DNA of 64,000 bases, taken from Sphingobacterium olei (lineage in GTDB: Bacteria; Bacteroidota; Bacteroidia; Sphingobacteriales; Sphingobacteriaceae). Numbering within the stretch: position 1 is the first letter of the stretch; each line of letters opens with the position of its first letter. The notes beneath the pieces were generated by a model. It was not told the DNA's origin. It ran no database searches and worked only from the letters and a program-made list of their open reading frames with translations. The position numbers were made by a program, and so were the translations under genes. The stretch lies in contig NZ_SUME01000007.1 of NCBI RefSeq assembly GCF_005048855.1, positions 62,001 to 126,000 of the forward strand, given 5' to 3'. Shown piece by piece: positions 34,832 to 44,038 of the stretch.

Positions 34832-36256
34832 GTGGTAGAAAAGGACGAGAATAAACAACTCAAAAGAGGATTAAGCAACCGACATATACAGCTCATCGCA
34901 TTAGGAGGCGCCATTGGAACGGGCCTCTTTTTGGGAATAGGAAAGGCGGCCGTATTGGCAGGTCCTTCGGTTATATTAGGTTATACTATTGCTGGAATTA
35001 TCGCGTTTTTTATCATGCGCCAGTTGGGGGAAATGGTCGTAGAAGAACCCGTTTCGGGTAGCTTTAGCTATTTCGCCAATAAATACATGGGGGCTTTTGG
35101 CGGGTTTTCATCGGGCTGGAATTATTGGGTTCTGTATATATTGGTCAGTATGGCCGAGTTGACTGCCATTGGCGTATATGTACAATTTTGGTGGCCAGAA
35201 ATACCATTGTGGGTATCCAGTACCTTCTTTTTTATTGTCATCAATTCGATTAATCTAGCCTCCGTAAAAGTATACGGCGAAACTGAATTTTGGTTTTCTA
35301 TCATAAAGGTCGCAGCGATAATTGCTATGATTCTATTTGGGTCGTACTTATTGATCAGTGGATCTGCAGGAGAACGAGCAACTGTAGAAAACCTGTATAA
35401 TGATGGCGGATTTTTCCCAAAAGGTTGGCTTACCAACGCCCAAGATGGCAGCTATCAGGGGCTGCTCGCGGCACTGGTCATGATTATGTTCTCTTTTGGG
35501 GGACTAGAATTAGTCGGGATCACCGCCGCCGAAGCTGAAAACCCGGAAAAGAATATCCCGAGGGCAACGAATCAGGTGTTGGTTCGTATTTTGATATTTT
35601 ATGTAGGCGCTTTATTTATCCTCTTTTCTTTGATGCCATGGCGCGCTATTACGGCTGACACCAGTCCATTTGTGGAAGTATTTAATGCACTAAATAGCTT
35701 TGAATTTAAGCTTTTCGATAAGACGTATTACTTTACCACGATCATTGCCAATGTACTGAATGTAATCGTACTTACCGCAGCGCTATCCGTCTATAACAGC
35801 TGTGTATATAGTAATTCGCGAATGTTGTATGGCTTAGCAGAACAAGGAAACGCACCCCGGTTTTTGAAAAAATTGAATAAAAATCATTCGCCTATAGCTG
35901 CCATAATTGTTTCAGCAATCTTAGTGGCGGTATGTATTGTTATTAATAAGATCATTCCCGAAAAAGCGCTAGAGATTTTAATGTCGTTAGTTGTATCTTC
36001 TCTGGTAATCAATTGGATAATGATATCTTTAACGCATATCTATTTCAAAAAACAGAAAATAAAAGAGGGTGTTAAAACGAAATTCCCTTCGCTGTTCTAT
36101 CCGATCAGTAACGTGGTTTGTTTGGTGTTTTTAGTTGGTGTTTTGGTGATGATGTGGTTCACCGGACTTAAGATATCCGTCGAACTTATTCCAATATGGT
36201 TATTAATACTGTGGTTGAGTTACCTGATGGTGAAAAGGAATAAATCAGAGTCGTAA
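34832..36256 (+). CDS. Amino acid permease (APC superfamily)
   Basis: The GTG at 34832, 7 bp after the plug gene, opens a 474-residue protein with 12 predicted membrane helices. It begins RGLSNRHIQLIALGGAIGTGLFLGIGKA, the substrate-binding first helix of the AAT family, followed by MRQLGEMVVEEPVSGSFSYF and FGGLELVGITAAEAENPEKN. Closest by eye are D-serine/D-alanine/glycine and aromatic amino acid:proton symporters (CycA/ProY type). The exact substrate is not decided. Confidence 0.92.
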   Translation: MVEKDENKQLKRGLSNRHIQLIALGGAIGTGLFLGIGKAAVLAGPSVILGYTIAGIIAFFIMRQLGEMVVEEPVSGSFSYFANKYMGAFGGFSSGWNYWVLYILVSMAELTAIGVYVQFWWPEIPLWVSSTFFFIVINSINLASVKVYGETEFWFSIIKVAAIIAMILFGSYLLISGSAGERATVENLYNDGGFFPKGWLTNAQDGSYQGLLAALVMIMFSFGGLELVGITAAEAENPEKNIPRATNQVLVRILIFYVGALFILFSLMPWRAITADTSPFVEVFNALNSFEFKLFDKTYYFTTIIANVLNVIVLTAALSVYNSCVYSNSRMLYGLAEQGNAPRFLKKLNKNHSPIAAIIVSAILVAVCIVINKIIPEKALEILMSLVVSSLVINWIMISLTHIYFKKQKIKEGVKTKFPSLFYPISNVVCLVFLVGVLVMMWFTGLKISVELIPIWLLILWLSYLMVKRNKSES

Positions 36257-36294
36257 CCTGTCGATAAAGCTGTTTTTTAGGTCCCGTAATGCTG

Positions 36295-37083
36295 TTAGAA
36301 TAGTGTTTTAGCAATACCGCCGTCCAATGGAATGGAAGCTCCTGTTAAAAAAGAGGCATAAGCTGAGGCGAGGAAAGCTACGAGATACCCGTATTCTTTT
36401 GGATCCCCTAACCTATTCATCGGTACGGACTCCATTCTTTTTTGTTTAATCTCATCCAGTGCAATTCCTTCTTTATCTGCCTGCGCTTGCATAAGGCTAT
36501 TCAATCTATCGGTGTCGAAATATCCGGTAAGAACAGAATTGACGGTAATACCGTCTGCCGCCACCGCATTGGACAACGATTTACTCCAACTAACCAAAGC
36601 CGTCCGCATGGTGTTAGATAGTACCAAACCATCCTGCGGTTCTTTTACTGTCATGGATGAAATAGTAATAATTCGGCCAAAACCCTGTGCTTTCATATGG
36701 GGCAAAGCTAGATTTGTTGTAAAAACAGCATTTTGAAACAGCAATTCAAACGCCTGCTGATAGTCCTCTTCTTGTTTTGACGAAAGTGTCCCGGCCTGCG
36801 GACCATTTGTGTTATTTATTAGCACATCAATACTGTGTGTTCTAAAAAATTCGGTCAGCGTATTTTTATGATCGGCATAATCATTAAAATTAGTTACGAT
36901 GTATCCGTGATTTTGACCCTGAGTCCTGTCTAACTCGGTCAAGGTCGCTTTCAACTTTTCAGCCGATCTCGACATCAATGTAACTTCAGCCCCACATTGC
37001 GCCAGTTGCAATGCAATAGCCTTACCCAAACCAGACGAACTTCCACCTACTAAAGCTTTTTTCCCTTTTAATGATATTTGCAT
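36295..37083 (-). CDS. Short-chain dehydrogenase/reductase
   Basis: From the ATG at 37083 (an in-frame ATG at 37095 is less likely) the product is a 262-residue classical SDR: VGGSSSGLGKAIALQL for the coenzyme, INNTNGPQAG in place of NNAG, a catalytic Ser in IITISSMTV, and the later region SNTMRTALVSWSKSLSNAVA. The usual catalytic Tyr of YxxxK is not seen here (SNTMRTALVSWSK has Met-Arg in that place), so activity could be altered. It stands alone on the minus strand. Confidence 0.88.
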   Translation of the reverse strand: MQISLKGKKALVGGSSSGLGKAIALQLAQCGAEVTLMSRSAEKLKATLTELDRTQGQNHGYIVTNFNDYADHKNTLTEFFRTHSIDVLINNTNGPQAGTLSSKQEEDYQQAFELLFQNAVFTTNLALPHMKAQGFGRIITISSMTVKEPQDGLVLSNTMRTALVSWSKSLSNAVAADGITVNSVLTGYFDTDRLNSLMQAQADKEGIALDEIKQKRMESVPMNRLGDPKEYGYLVAFLASAYASFLTGASIPLDGGIAKTLF

Positions 37084-37265
37084 AAATTTAATCACTTAAT
37101 TTGTGTCTTCTGACTTATTGCAACACCAAATATGACACCTTCGCATATCATCGACAGGCTTGAAAGTGCCGTGTAAGTTCTTGATAACTTATTGATGCCT
37201 TTAAAAACAAAGATTGGCAATAAAATAAACACTTTCAACAAAAAAACGAGAAATTTCTCGCCTTA

Positions 37266-37667
37266 TTATTTTCGATAACCTTCTTCATCGAGATCATCCC
37301 GAGAGTCTTCCTCCGTTTGAGATAACTCTTCATCACGTTTAGAAACTTTCAGACTTTCTTCAGAAGTGATATGCATATTGGAACGATTTAGATTCTGTTC
37401 TTTTAGCTCATCCAATTCCGCATATTCATTTCCTACTAAAGGATTAGAGTTATCATATTCAGAGGAATCCTCTTCCGCACCTTTTGAAATCGTAGCATAA
37501 TCCGCTGGGTGATCCCAATCCGGATCATCGTCGTCCACATCCAGCTCGTAGCTTCCTTTTTCTTCGTCAAAACTCAGGTCATCTGCTTCCAACGCGTCAT
37601 CATCGTTTGGGATGTTTTCATCGTCTAAAAAGTCGTCCTCTGGATCTTTTGCTATATTATTAGTCAT
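37266..37667 (-). CDS. Highly acidic hypothetical protein
   Basis: The 133-residue product (start at the second ATG, 37667) is extremely acidic, with blocks such as DDEDNIPNDDDALEADDLSF-like runs and almost no hydrophobic core, so it is likely unfolded. An unusually good Shine-Dalgarno sequence GGAGGA at 37675-37680 (minus strand) is 7 nt from this ATG, which decides the start. Function unknown; it may bind basic proteins or metals, or act in phase separation. Confidence 0.7.
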   Translation of the reverse strand: MTNNIAKDPEDDFLDDENIPNDDDALEADDLSFDEEKGSYELDVDDDDPDWDHPADYATISKGAEEDSSEYDNSNPLVGNEYAELDELKEQNLNRSNMHITSEESLKVSKRDEELSQTEEDSRDDLDEEGYRK

Positions 37668-37674
37668 CATTCTT

Positions 37675-37680
37675 TCCTCC
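37675..37680 (-). promoter_or_regulatory. Strong Shine-Dalgarno site (GGAGGA)
   Basis: The minus-strand hexamer lies 7 nt before the ATG at 37667 and 4 nt before that at 37670. Few other genes in this window have such a site, so it stands out for a Bacteroidota genome. Confidence 0.7.
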
Positions 37681-37946
37681 TGATTTTAAGTTATGAACGT
37701 TTGTTTTGTTTTTGGATCCGCTATTATAATAGTCTTGTCATTTCAGCTGTACTATCTTTATCATCATTTTAAAGTATTAACAATTTTGCTGAACAGCTAT
37801 GGTTATAACGCCATGCTCACTAAATAGTTTTTCAAAGAGGTCATGTTATTTAAATTAAAAAGCTTATATAATTTTTGATCAAAAACTTATTTTTCAGAAA
37901 ACATTTCATTATATTTACCTAAGTCAGTTTTATAAACCTTCTTGTT

Positions 37947-38318
37947 ATGCAGACGAAAACAGAATACCTAATCTGGGACAAAATCGTTAACAGTGCCAAA
38001 CAACGTTTTGACTTTGAGCTCTATGCTACTAAATTGGATCCAGATACACTAGACAAGCTTATTCTTCATATTATCGTAGGATTTGCTTCCGGAGAATGCC
38101 ATGAAAGCATCTCGACAAATCTTCACAACGAATTAGTGCATATTGGTATCGATGTGCGAGACGAGATTATAGATACCATAGTGGCAGACAAACATGTTGT
38201 ATTTAGCGGGGAAATCTATGCGGCCTATCTTACCTTTTCGATGTTGGAAGACGGAAACAGTGAATTTGAAATATTAGGTTGTGTCACCGATTTATTAGAA
38301 AGTCCGCGAATCTACTAA
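37947..38318 (+). CDS. Hypothetical protein
   Basis: The 123-residue soluble protein (MQTKTEYLIWDKIVNSAKQR...) is acidic and alpha-helical, with no export signal or known motif. It is followed by a strong bidirectional terminator shared with the convergent 88-residue gene. I do not recognise the family. Confidence 0.65.
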   Translation: MQTKTEYLIWDKIVNSAKQRFDFELYATKLDPDTLDKLILHIIVGFASGECHESISTNLHNELVHIGIDVRDEIIDTIVADKHVVFSGEIYAAYLTFSMLEDGNSEFEILGCVTDLLESPRIY

Positions 38319-38350
38319 ATAGTGAATAAATTCTGTTCTATTTTTAATTT

Positions 38351-38382
38351 AAAAAGGCCAAAATTTAAATTTTGGCCTTTTT
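38351..38382. terminator. Bidirectional terminator between convergent genes
   Basis: A perfect palindrome (AAAAAGGCCAAAATTT and its complement AAATTTTGGCCTTTTT) serves both strands, with T-runs on each side. It overlaps the stop of the minus-strand gene by two bases. Confidence 0.9.
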
Positions 38383-38647
38383 AGAATTCTACTGAGATTA
38401 GGGCATTCAAAGGTATCAAAACACCACTTTTAATTTGAATATAGTCGTCTGTCAATGACCACACTGTCGTATCGACACGTTTAGGGCCGTCCTCTGTTTG
38501 AAATATGATGGAGACTTTTGATTTAAACTCATTACCTAACCGTTGTGCACTACTAAGTTTTTGATTCAATTCCACGGCTCGATTTACATCTGCAGGAATA
38601 ATTTTATATTTACCGATTTCTTCCTTTTCTATCAATGTACCTATCAT
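38381..38647 (-). CDS. Small hypothetical protein
   Basis: The 88-residue soluble protein starts MIGTLIEKEEIGKYKIIPAD and has beta-rich KVSIIFQTEDGPKRVDTTVW and an IPLNALISVEF end. The central DTTVWSLTDDYIQIKSGVLIP region looks like a small beta-barrel or SH3-like fold. I recognise no named family. It ends in the shared bidirectional terminator. Confidence 0.65.
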   Translation of the reverse strand: MIGTLIEKEEIGKYKIIPADVNRAVELNQKLSSAQRLGNEFKSKVSIIFQTEDGPKRVDTTVWSLTDDYIQIKSGVLIPLNALISVEF

Positions 38648-38920
38648 AACACCCTTAATTTTTACTGGATATTTATTTGCTTTAATAATATAAACTTAAA
38701 AAATTTTGCCTTTATTTGCAATTCTAATTGCATTGAAAATAAAAGCAAAATTTTCATCAGTATCCGTTTTAATCGCGTGTATGAGCGATAAGCGGTTTTT
38801 CATTCTCTCCTCTTCCTTTAAAAATTAATTTACAGAGGAAATATAAAAAATGGTGCTTTTAAATCACAGTAATAGCGAAATAATTACAATTATATTTCAT
38901 TTTTATATTGGGTTAAAATC

Positions 38921-39547
38921 TCAACTATTGAGATGAATAGTGACGGTCGCTTTAAACGTATTGCTATTACTATTTATCATCAATTCATGACCTTCTGGGT
39001 AGTGAAGGATTAAACGTTGCTTATAAAACTCCACAAAAGAATTATCTCCTTGATTCACAATATGATGATTAACCCGATTACTTACTTCCATGTGCACTTT
39101 TGCATGAGTGATGCGGACACGAATCTTAATTGGATAGTTTTCCATACTATTATATCCATTTTGAATAGCATTTTGAATTATTGGAAACAGCATAAAAGGA
39201 TAGATTTGCAATGGAGCGATTTCTATTGGTAATTCATAGTGAATATGAAAATTGTCTTCCCTGATTGCTTTATACAATTCAATATATTCGTTAAGACAAG
39301 CCAATTCTTCAGACAACGGTATCAACTGATCTTCTTCCCGAGTCAAATTTGTTTGTAAAAACTGAATAAAAGAACTGGAATGAACTAGCAGATCTTTTTT
39401 CAAATATTCGTTCAATAGGCACTTCTCCAATTGACTTCTTTCAAATGACAACGCGCCTTGAAATCTGGCATTAGCCAAATCGACTTCTATTTTAGTTCCG
39501 AATATACGATCAATAAAACTTGACATATCTATTGATTTAGATACCAC
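38921..39547 (-). CDS. Degenerate LytS-like histidine kinase domain protein
   Basis: The 208-residue protein resembles the cytosolic half of a LytS/YehU-type sensor kinase: LNEYIELYKAIREDNFHIHYELP, PFMLFPIIQNAIQNGYN (the N-box) and a C-terminal FVEFYKQRLILHYPEGH in place of the usual NxxxRL motif. The phospho-acceptor His of HFLFN is missing (the spot reads ARFQGALSFERS), and the Gly-rich G-box is gone. It probably cannot phosphorylate and may serve as a binding or scaffold protein. It overlaps the DUF502 gene by 11 bp. Confidence 0.7.
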   Translation of the reverse strand: MVSKSIDMSSFIDRIFGTKIEVDLANARFQGALSFERSQLEKCLLNEYLKKDLLVHSSSFIQFLQTNLTREEDQLIPLSEELACLNEYIELYKAIREDNFHIHYELPIEIAPLQIYPFMLFPIIQNAIQNGYNSMENYPIKIRVRITHAKVHMEVSNRVNHHIVNQGDNSFVEFYKQRLILHYPEGHELMINSNSNTFKATVTIHLNS

Positions 39548-40130
39548 TCACCCCCCCAGAAACCACTAATTTCATGGCGTCCGTCGCATTCATATCCAAT
39601 TTGTGTACACGTTCGTTTTTTACCACAACAACTTGTCCAGCAAACGAATAGGAATATGGAAAATAAACAACGACTTCGTCCTTTAACCCTAATTTGCTGA
39701 GATCCCGCTGTGTAAGAAAACCAATTTTCTTCATTCCCGTTTCATTTACTTCTACCAACACCGGTTCGTTAAATTTCTTAGCATCGCCCACAAAAGCTTC
39801 TGTAAAATCCTTAATTGAAGAATATAGCGTGTTAAATAACGGTATACGCTTTATGGTACGGTTAAGCCAATTTCTAATGGGATCAGTAACTAGATTGGTA
39901 AATATGATTCCGACAATAATTAATAGTATAATGACAGTCAAAATGCCAATCCCCGGAATATTTAACGGGTGACCTTCCTCATCCTCTAAAAAATGTTGCG
40001 TAATATTCAACGTATTGTCTATAGATGCTACTATCCAAATGATGAGGAATACAGCTCCAGCTAAGGGAACCACAACCAACGTTCCTTTAATTAAATAATA
40101 CAGCAGTTTCTGAAAAATTTTCTTTATCAT
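39537..40130 (-). CDS. DUF502-family membrane protein
   Basis: The 197-residue protein has two membrane segments (about residues 13-37 and 60-86: TLVVVPLAGAVFLIIWIVAS and GIGILTVIILLIIVGIIFTN) and a cytosolic domain with RTIKRIPLFNTLYSSIKDFTEAF and VVYFPYSYSFAGQVVVV. This is the pattern of the DUF502 family, found in many bacteria and plants, whose role is unknown. It lies 4 bp after the MurF-Alr gene and overlaps the degenerate kinase gene. Confidence 0.9.
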   Translation of the reverse strand: MIKKIFQKLLYYLIKGTLVVVPLAGAVFLIIWIVASIDNTLNITQHFLEDEEGHPLNIPGIGILTVIILLIIVGIIFTNLVTDPIRNWLNRTIKRIPLFNTLYSSIKDFTEAFVGDAKKFNEPVLVEVNETGMKKIGFLTQRDLSKLGLKDEVVVYFPYSYSFAGQVVVVKNERVHKLDMNATDAMKLVVSGGVSGI

Positions 40131-40134
40131 ATAA

Positions 40135-42564
40135 TTATTCGTAAAAATAAACTCTTTTCACCCGTGAGGAAATCCCTACTAACAGTTCATAAGGTATGGT
40201 CCCAATATCTTTGGATGCTTGTATCAAATCGGGGAAAACGATCACCTCATCTCCTTCATTTGCTGTGATATCAGTTATATCCAGCATGCACATATCCATA
40301 CAAACGTTGCCTATTGTAGGCACGATTTGTCCGGCTATCATCATTTTACCTAACCCATTCCCTAAACGACGGTCATACCCATCAGCGTATCCTATTTTGA
40401 CGGTTGCAATACGGCTATCACGTTTTAGGACACCTTTTCTGTCATAACCAACGGTTTCCGCTGCATTTAGTTGTTTTATCTGCGAAATAGTGGTTTTTAG
40501 TACACTGACTAGTTCTAAATGCAGCCCATTATCCGATAGATCAATACCATAAAGTCCTATTCCCAATCGTACCATATCCATTTGTGCATCCGGCCAATTT
40601 ACGATACCTGTTGTATTACAAATATGTTTCAAAAACGGATAGCCCAAACTAAACTCCAATTTACCCGCTAACATTTTAAACTCCTGAATCTGCTGTGCTG
40701 TAAATTCCTTTTGAGCAGTATCGGCTGAAGCAACCAAATGCGAAAAAACCGATGCCACTTTAATTTGTGGTCTCTTTAGAAGTGTGATAAGTGCATTATC
40801 TAATTCATTCGCCATGAACCCTAACCGGTGCATACCGGTATCCAGCTTGATATGTATTGGATAACCTTTAATCTGACGATCCGTTATAAACTGAAGAAAA
40901 GCATTTAACATCCGTTTAGAATATATCTCTGGCTCTAATCGATAAGACAAGACATCATCAAACGTACCTTCATGCGGACTTAACACCATTATAGGTAGGG
41001 TCACCCCCGCCTTTCTTAACTCCACACCCTCATCAACAAAAGCTACGGTCAAGTAATCCAGCTTATTAAATTGTAAAACATTCGCCACCTCAAAACTTCC
41101 GCTTCCGTAAGAAAATGCTTTGACCATGGCCATTAATTTTACGTCTTTCCGCAATAAGGAGCGATATTGTATAAGGTTGCTTTCAATGGCTTTCAGATTG
41201 ATCTCCATGACCGTATCATGGGATTTTTCGACTAATTGTTGACTTACCTCTTCTAAATGAAACTTACGCGCACCCTTAATCAGAATAGCCTCATTACTAA
41301 AATTAATTCGGGGCAGATCAGCTATCAATTCCGCTGTAGATTCGTAGCATAGCACCTCTGAATTTATCGCTGACATAATGTCAAATAAAGAACTACCAAT
41401 CAGAACAACTCGTTTTAATAACTGATTATTCAACAGACGAATCAGTTTATCCATTATTTTATCTGTAGACTTTGCGTCTACAAAACCGCTTAATATCAAC
41501 GATTTTTGTGTGTGCTGATTTTGCTGATTTAAAAAATCCAATGCGATCTGTAAGGATGCCAAATCATTGGAATAGCTATCGTCGATAATGCTGCAATTAT
41601 TCTTCCCTTTCTTTAATTGCAGGCGCATTTCCAATGGTCTTAATCCCCTTATGCGTTCTTGAATTACAGAGAAATCATATCCCAACTGTATCATGACTAT
41701 AATACAGGTAATCGCATTCTCAATGGAAGCCCTATCTTGAAAAGGGATTACGAAATCAATATGCTCTTGCCGATACCGCGCAGTCACCTTTGATTCGCCA
41801 TGCTCGGTTGAAATATTTAGAATCAGGAAATCATCAGCTTCTTTTGTTCCCCAAGTAAATCTATTCTGAATACTTTTTGCATCCGGCACATAGCTAGAAG
41901 AAAACAAGATCTGTGCAGCATTCTTAAAAAGCTGCCATTTCTCAATTAATTTATCGTTCTTGGAAATAAAACCTTCCATATGTGCTGTACCGAGATTAGT
42001 CAATACACCAATAGAGGGATCTATCATTTGCTGCAAGGCTTCCATTTCACCTGGTCGGCTGATACCCGCTTCAATAATAGCTAACGTATGATCTGTTTGA
42101 AGATTCCAAACCGAAAGTGCAACTCCCAGTTGCGAATTATAACTCTTTGGACTTTGATATACATTGTACTCAGATGACAACAACTGGTGCAACCATTCTT
42201 TGACAATAGTTTTACCATTACTTCCGGTGATACCTATGACCGGAATGGTAAATTGCTTCCGGTGAAATGCGGCTAAAGTCTGGAGTGCTTTGAGTGTATC
42301 ATCTACCCAAATAAAATTAGCGTCGGGATAAGGTAAAATCGAAAAATCCGAATCGGAGATCACGAAACTTCTAATACCTTTTTCATACGCATCGGGAATA
42401 AACTGATGACCATCTCTGCTACTTTTAATAGCAAAAAATACGCTCTCCTTTACATCACGAATCTTTCGGCTGTCATAGACCAATTCACTTATCGCCTGAC
42501 TGCTATCAGAAAGAAAATAGTGTCCAGATGAAAGAATTTGTAATACAGAAGCTATTGTGTACAT
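40135..42564 (-). CDS. murF/alr: Fused MurF ligase and alanine racemase
   Basis: The 809-residue bifunctional protein is a fusion known from Bacteroidota. Residues 1-455 are UDP-N-acetylmuramoyl-tripeptide:D-Ala-D-Ala ligase (P-loop GITGSNGKTIVKEW; NYNSQLGVALSVWN-like segment; ATP-site GTAHMEGF). After a short linker, residues about 460-809 are alanine racemase with the PLP lysine in KLMAMVKAFSYGSG and the catalytic tyrosine in ETVGYDRKG. It makes D-Ala and joins the dipeptide to the peptidoglycan precursor. Both active sites look complete. Confidence 0.96.
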   Translation of the reverse strand: MYTIASVLQILSSGHYFLSDSSQAISELVYDSRKIRDVKESVFFAIKSSRDGHQFIPDAYEKGIRSFVISDSDFSILPYPDANFIWVDDTLKALQTLAAFHRKQFTIPVIGITGSNGKTIVKEWLHQLLSSEYNVYQSPKSYNSQLGVALSVWNLQTDHTLAIIEAGISRPGEMEALQQMIDPSIGVLTNLGTAHMEGFISKNDKLIEKWQLFKNAAQILFSSSYVPDAKSIQNRFTWGTKEADDFLILNISTEHGESKVTARYRQEHIDFVIPFQDRASIENAITCIIVMIQLGYDFSVIQERIRGLRPLEMRLQLKKGKNNCSIIDDSYSNDLASLQIALDFLNQQNQHTQKSLILSGFVDAKSTDKIMDKLIRLLNNQLLKRVVLIGSSLFDIMSAINSEVLCYESTAELIADLPRINFSNEAILIKGARKFHLEEVSQQLVEKSHDTVMEINLKAIESNLIQYRSLLRKDVKLMAMVKAFSYGSGSFEVANVLQFNKLDYLTVAFVDEGVELRKAGVTLPIMVLSPHEGTFDDVLSYRLEPEIYSKRMLNAFLQFITDRQIKGYPIHIKLDTGMHRLGFMANELDNALITLLKRPQIKVASVFSHLVASADTAQKEFTAQQIQEFKMLAGKLEFSLGYPFLKHICNTTGIVNWPDAQMDMVRLGIGLYGIDLSDNGLHLELVSVLKTTISQIKQLNAAETVGYDRKGVLKRDSRIATVKIGYADGYDRRLGNGLGKMMIAGQIVPTIGNVCMDMCMLDITDITANEGDEVIVFPDLIQASKDIGTIPYELLVGISSRVKRVYFYE

Positions 42565-42765
42565 AGTGAAATATTGCTACGAATTTCATCATTATTTTTA
42601 ATAAGTTAGCTATTTTTTGAACATTTCCTCTTTAAATTAAGCATTCAGTGGTAGAGGAGAGATCGATAAACTGCGTAGCGCTCATTCATGCCATTTAAAA
42701 CGGATATTGATGAATAATTTGTATTTTTATTCAGCTTAATTAAAATTTCATTGGGCAAATTTATC

Positions 42766-42773
42766 TAAGTTTG
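42766..42773 (+). promoter_or_regulatory. -7 box (TAAGTTTG) directly before recX
   Basis: TAAGTTTG fits TAnnTTTG and ends 5 nt before the ATG at 42779, the same spacing as at 18134-18147. The mRNA would be leaderless or nearly so. Confidence 0.6.
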
Positions 42774-42778
42774 TACTT

Positions 42779-43261
42779 ATGGATGACTCTCGTTATACTA
42801 AAAAAATCTACACTCCTCATCAGGCTAAATTAAAAGCTGAAAATTATTGCGCGTATCAAGAACGGGCACAACAGGAAGTAAGGGATAAATTGTATGAATG
42901 GGGGTTACACTTCGATGACGTAGAAAACATCATTTCTGAACTTATTTCCGAAAATTTTTTAAATGAAGAACGGTTTGCTAAGGCATACGCATCTGGAAAA
43001 TTTAGAATAAATAGCTGGGGAAAAGTAAAAATCAGGCAATATCTTAAACTAAAAAAGATACCAGAAAAATTAATTAAAAGTGCAATTAGCACTATAGATA
43101 GCGAAGAATACGACCGAAAAATCAGTCACCTAATAGATTTAAAAACAAAAGGCGAAAAAAAACCATATAATCTAAAACTGAAAACCAAACTATACAATTA
43201 TCTCGCCACCAAAGGCTATGAAAACGACATTATTTTTCAGAAAATACATAAAGACACCTAA
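42779..43261 (+). CDS. recX: Regulatory protein RecX
   Basis: The 160-residue helical protein shows the three-repeat RecX layout: KLKAENYCAYQERAQQEVRDKLYEWG, ISELISENFLNEERFAKAYASGKFRINSWGKVKIRQYLKLKKIPE and the C-terminal NYLATKGYENDIIF. RecX modulates RecA filament growth. It stands alone, with a promoter box directly before the start codon. Confidence 0.93.
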   Translation: MDDSRYTKKIYTPHQAKLKAENYCAYQERAQQEVRDKLYEWGLHFDDVENIISELISENFLNEERFAKAYASGKFRINSWGKVKIRQYLKLKKIPEKLIKSAISTIDSEEYDRKISHLIDLKTKGEKKPYNLKLKTKLYNYLATKGYENDIIFQKIHKDT

Positions 43262-43560
43262 ATTCACCGAGCCAAATTAAATAAAAGCTACCTATTCACG
43301 AATTCCATAATTCAAATGATAAAATTCATGGAAAATAGCGCATAAATTTTCGAAAAAACATCATTTTTACAACTACTTTATCACATCACCTATCAACAGT
43401 TAACCTGTTGTAACAAAGATACTTCAACAAGATTTATTTCACTATATTTACAACTTTAATGTCTTAATTTCTTATATTTGCAGACAGTTAGTTCTTATTA
43501 AATAAAGTGGGATAAACACTATGTTAATGAGACAGACAAACTCAGTATTATAGATAGAAA
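43262..43560. other. Intergenic stretch between recX and a small gene
   Basis: The 299-bp AT-rich gap holds a -7-like box, but no RNA gene or coding frame that I can support. Part of it (43340-43460) is almost free of GC. Confidence 0.4.
43473..43480 (+). promoter_or_regulatory. -7 box (TATATTTG) for small secreted-protein gene
   Basis: The octamer fits the consensus, giving a leader of about 75 nt before the ATG at 43561. The same octamer precedes the tRNA-Gly gene. Confidence 0.5.
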
Positions 43561-43860
43561 ATGAGTATAAAAAAGCTAACATACATACTAATGGCATTAG
43601 GATTTTTCCTAACTGCGTCAACATGCGTGTATGTTGTGTCCGATCAGAGCTTTTACGATACCGAACATGCTGAAAATACAAATACTCCATCTGCTGAAGA
43701 TACGGACAGTGAGCGACAGATAGATGATGAGTATGTTATCACGACCATCCTTACTCCTGTAGAAAACAATTTCCTTGGCGCCCTTTATTATCATCCCGGC
43801 GACACGAAAGTAAAGCACATCCCTATCAGGCTTCATTGCCCGCCTCCGAACATTTCCTAA
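43561..43860 (+). CDS. Small secreted or membrane-anchored protein, unknown
   Basis: The 99-residue protein starts with a hydrophobic segment (LTYILMALGFFLTASTCVYVV) that may be a signal peptide or anchor. The rest is acidic (TPSAEDTDSERQIDDEYV) and ends in LHCPPPNIS. No family is recognised. A TATATTTG promoter box lies about 85 bp upstream. Confidence 0.55.
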   Translation: MSIKKLTYILMALGFFLTASTCVYVVSDQSFYDTEHAENTNTPSAEDTDSERQIDDEYVITTILTPVENNFLGALYYHPGDTKVKHIPIRLHCPPPNIS

Positions 43861-44038
43861 TATTTCTTTATTATCATCGTGAAATATCTATGAACATGTG
43901 CAGTTACGCAAATATCATGTTCCATCACGAAATAATAATATCCAAAAATAACACCGGATTTCGAGCATAATGCTTGGAAGTAGGTTATTTCATATTGTTT
44001 AATCTAATAATATACATATAACAAATAATTTTTTTAAA

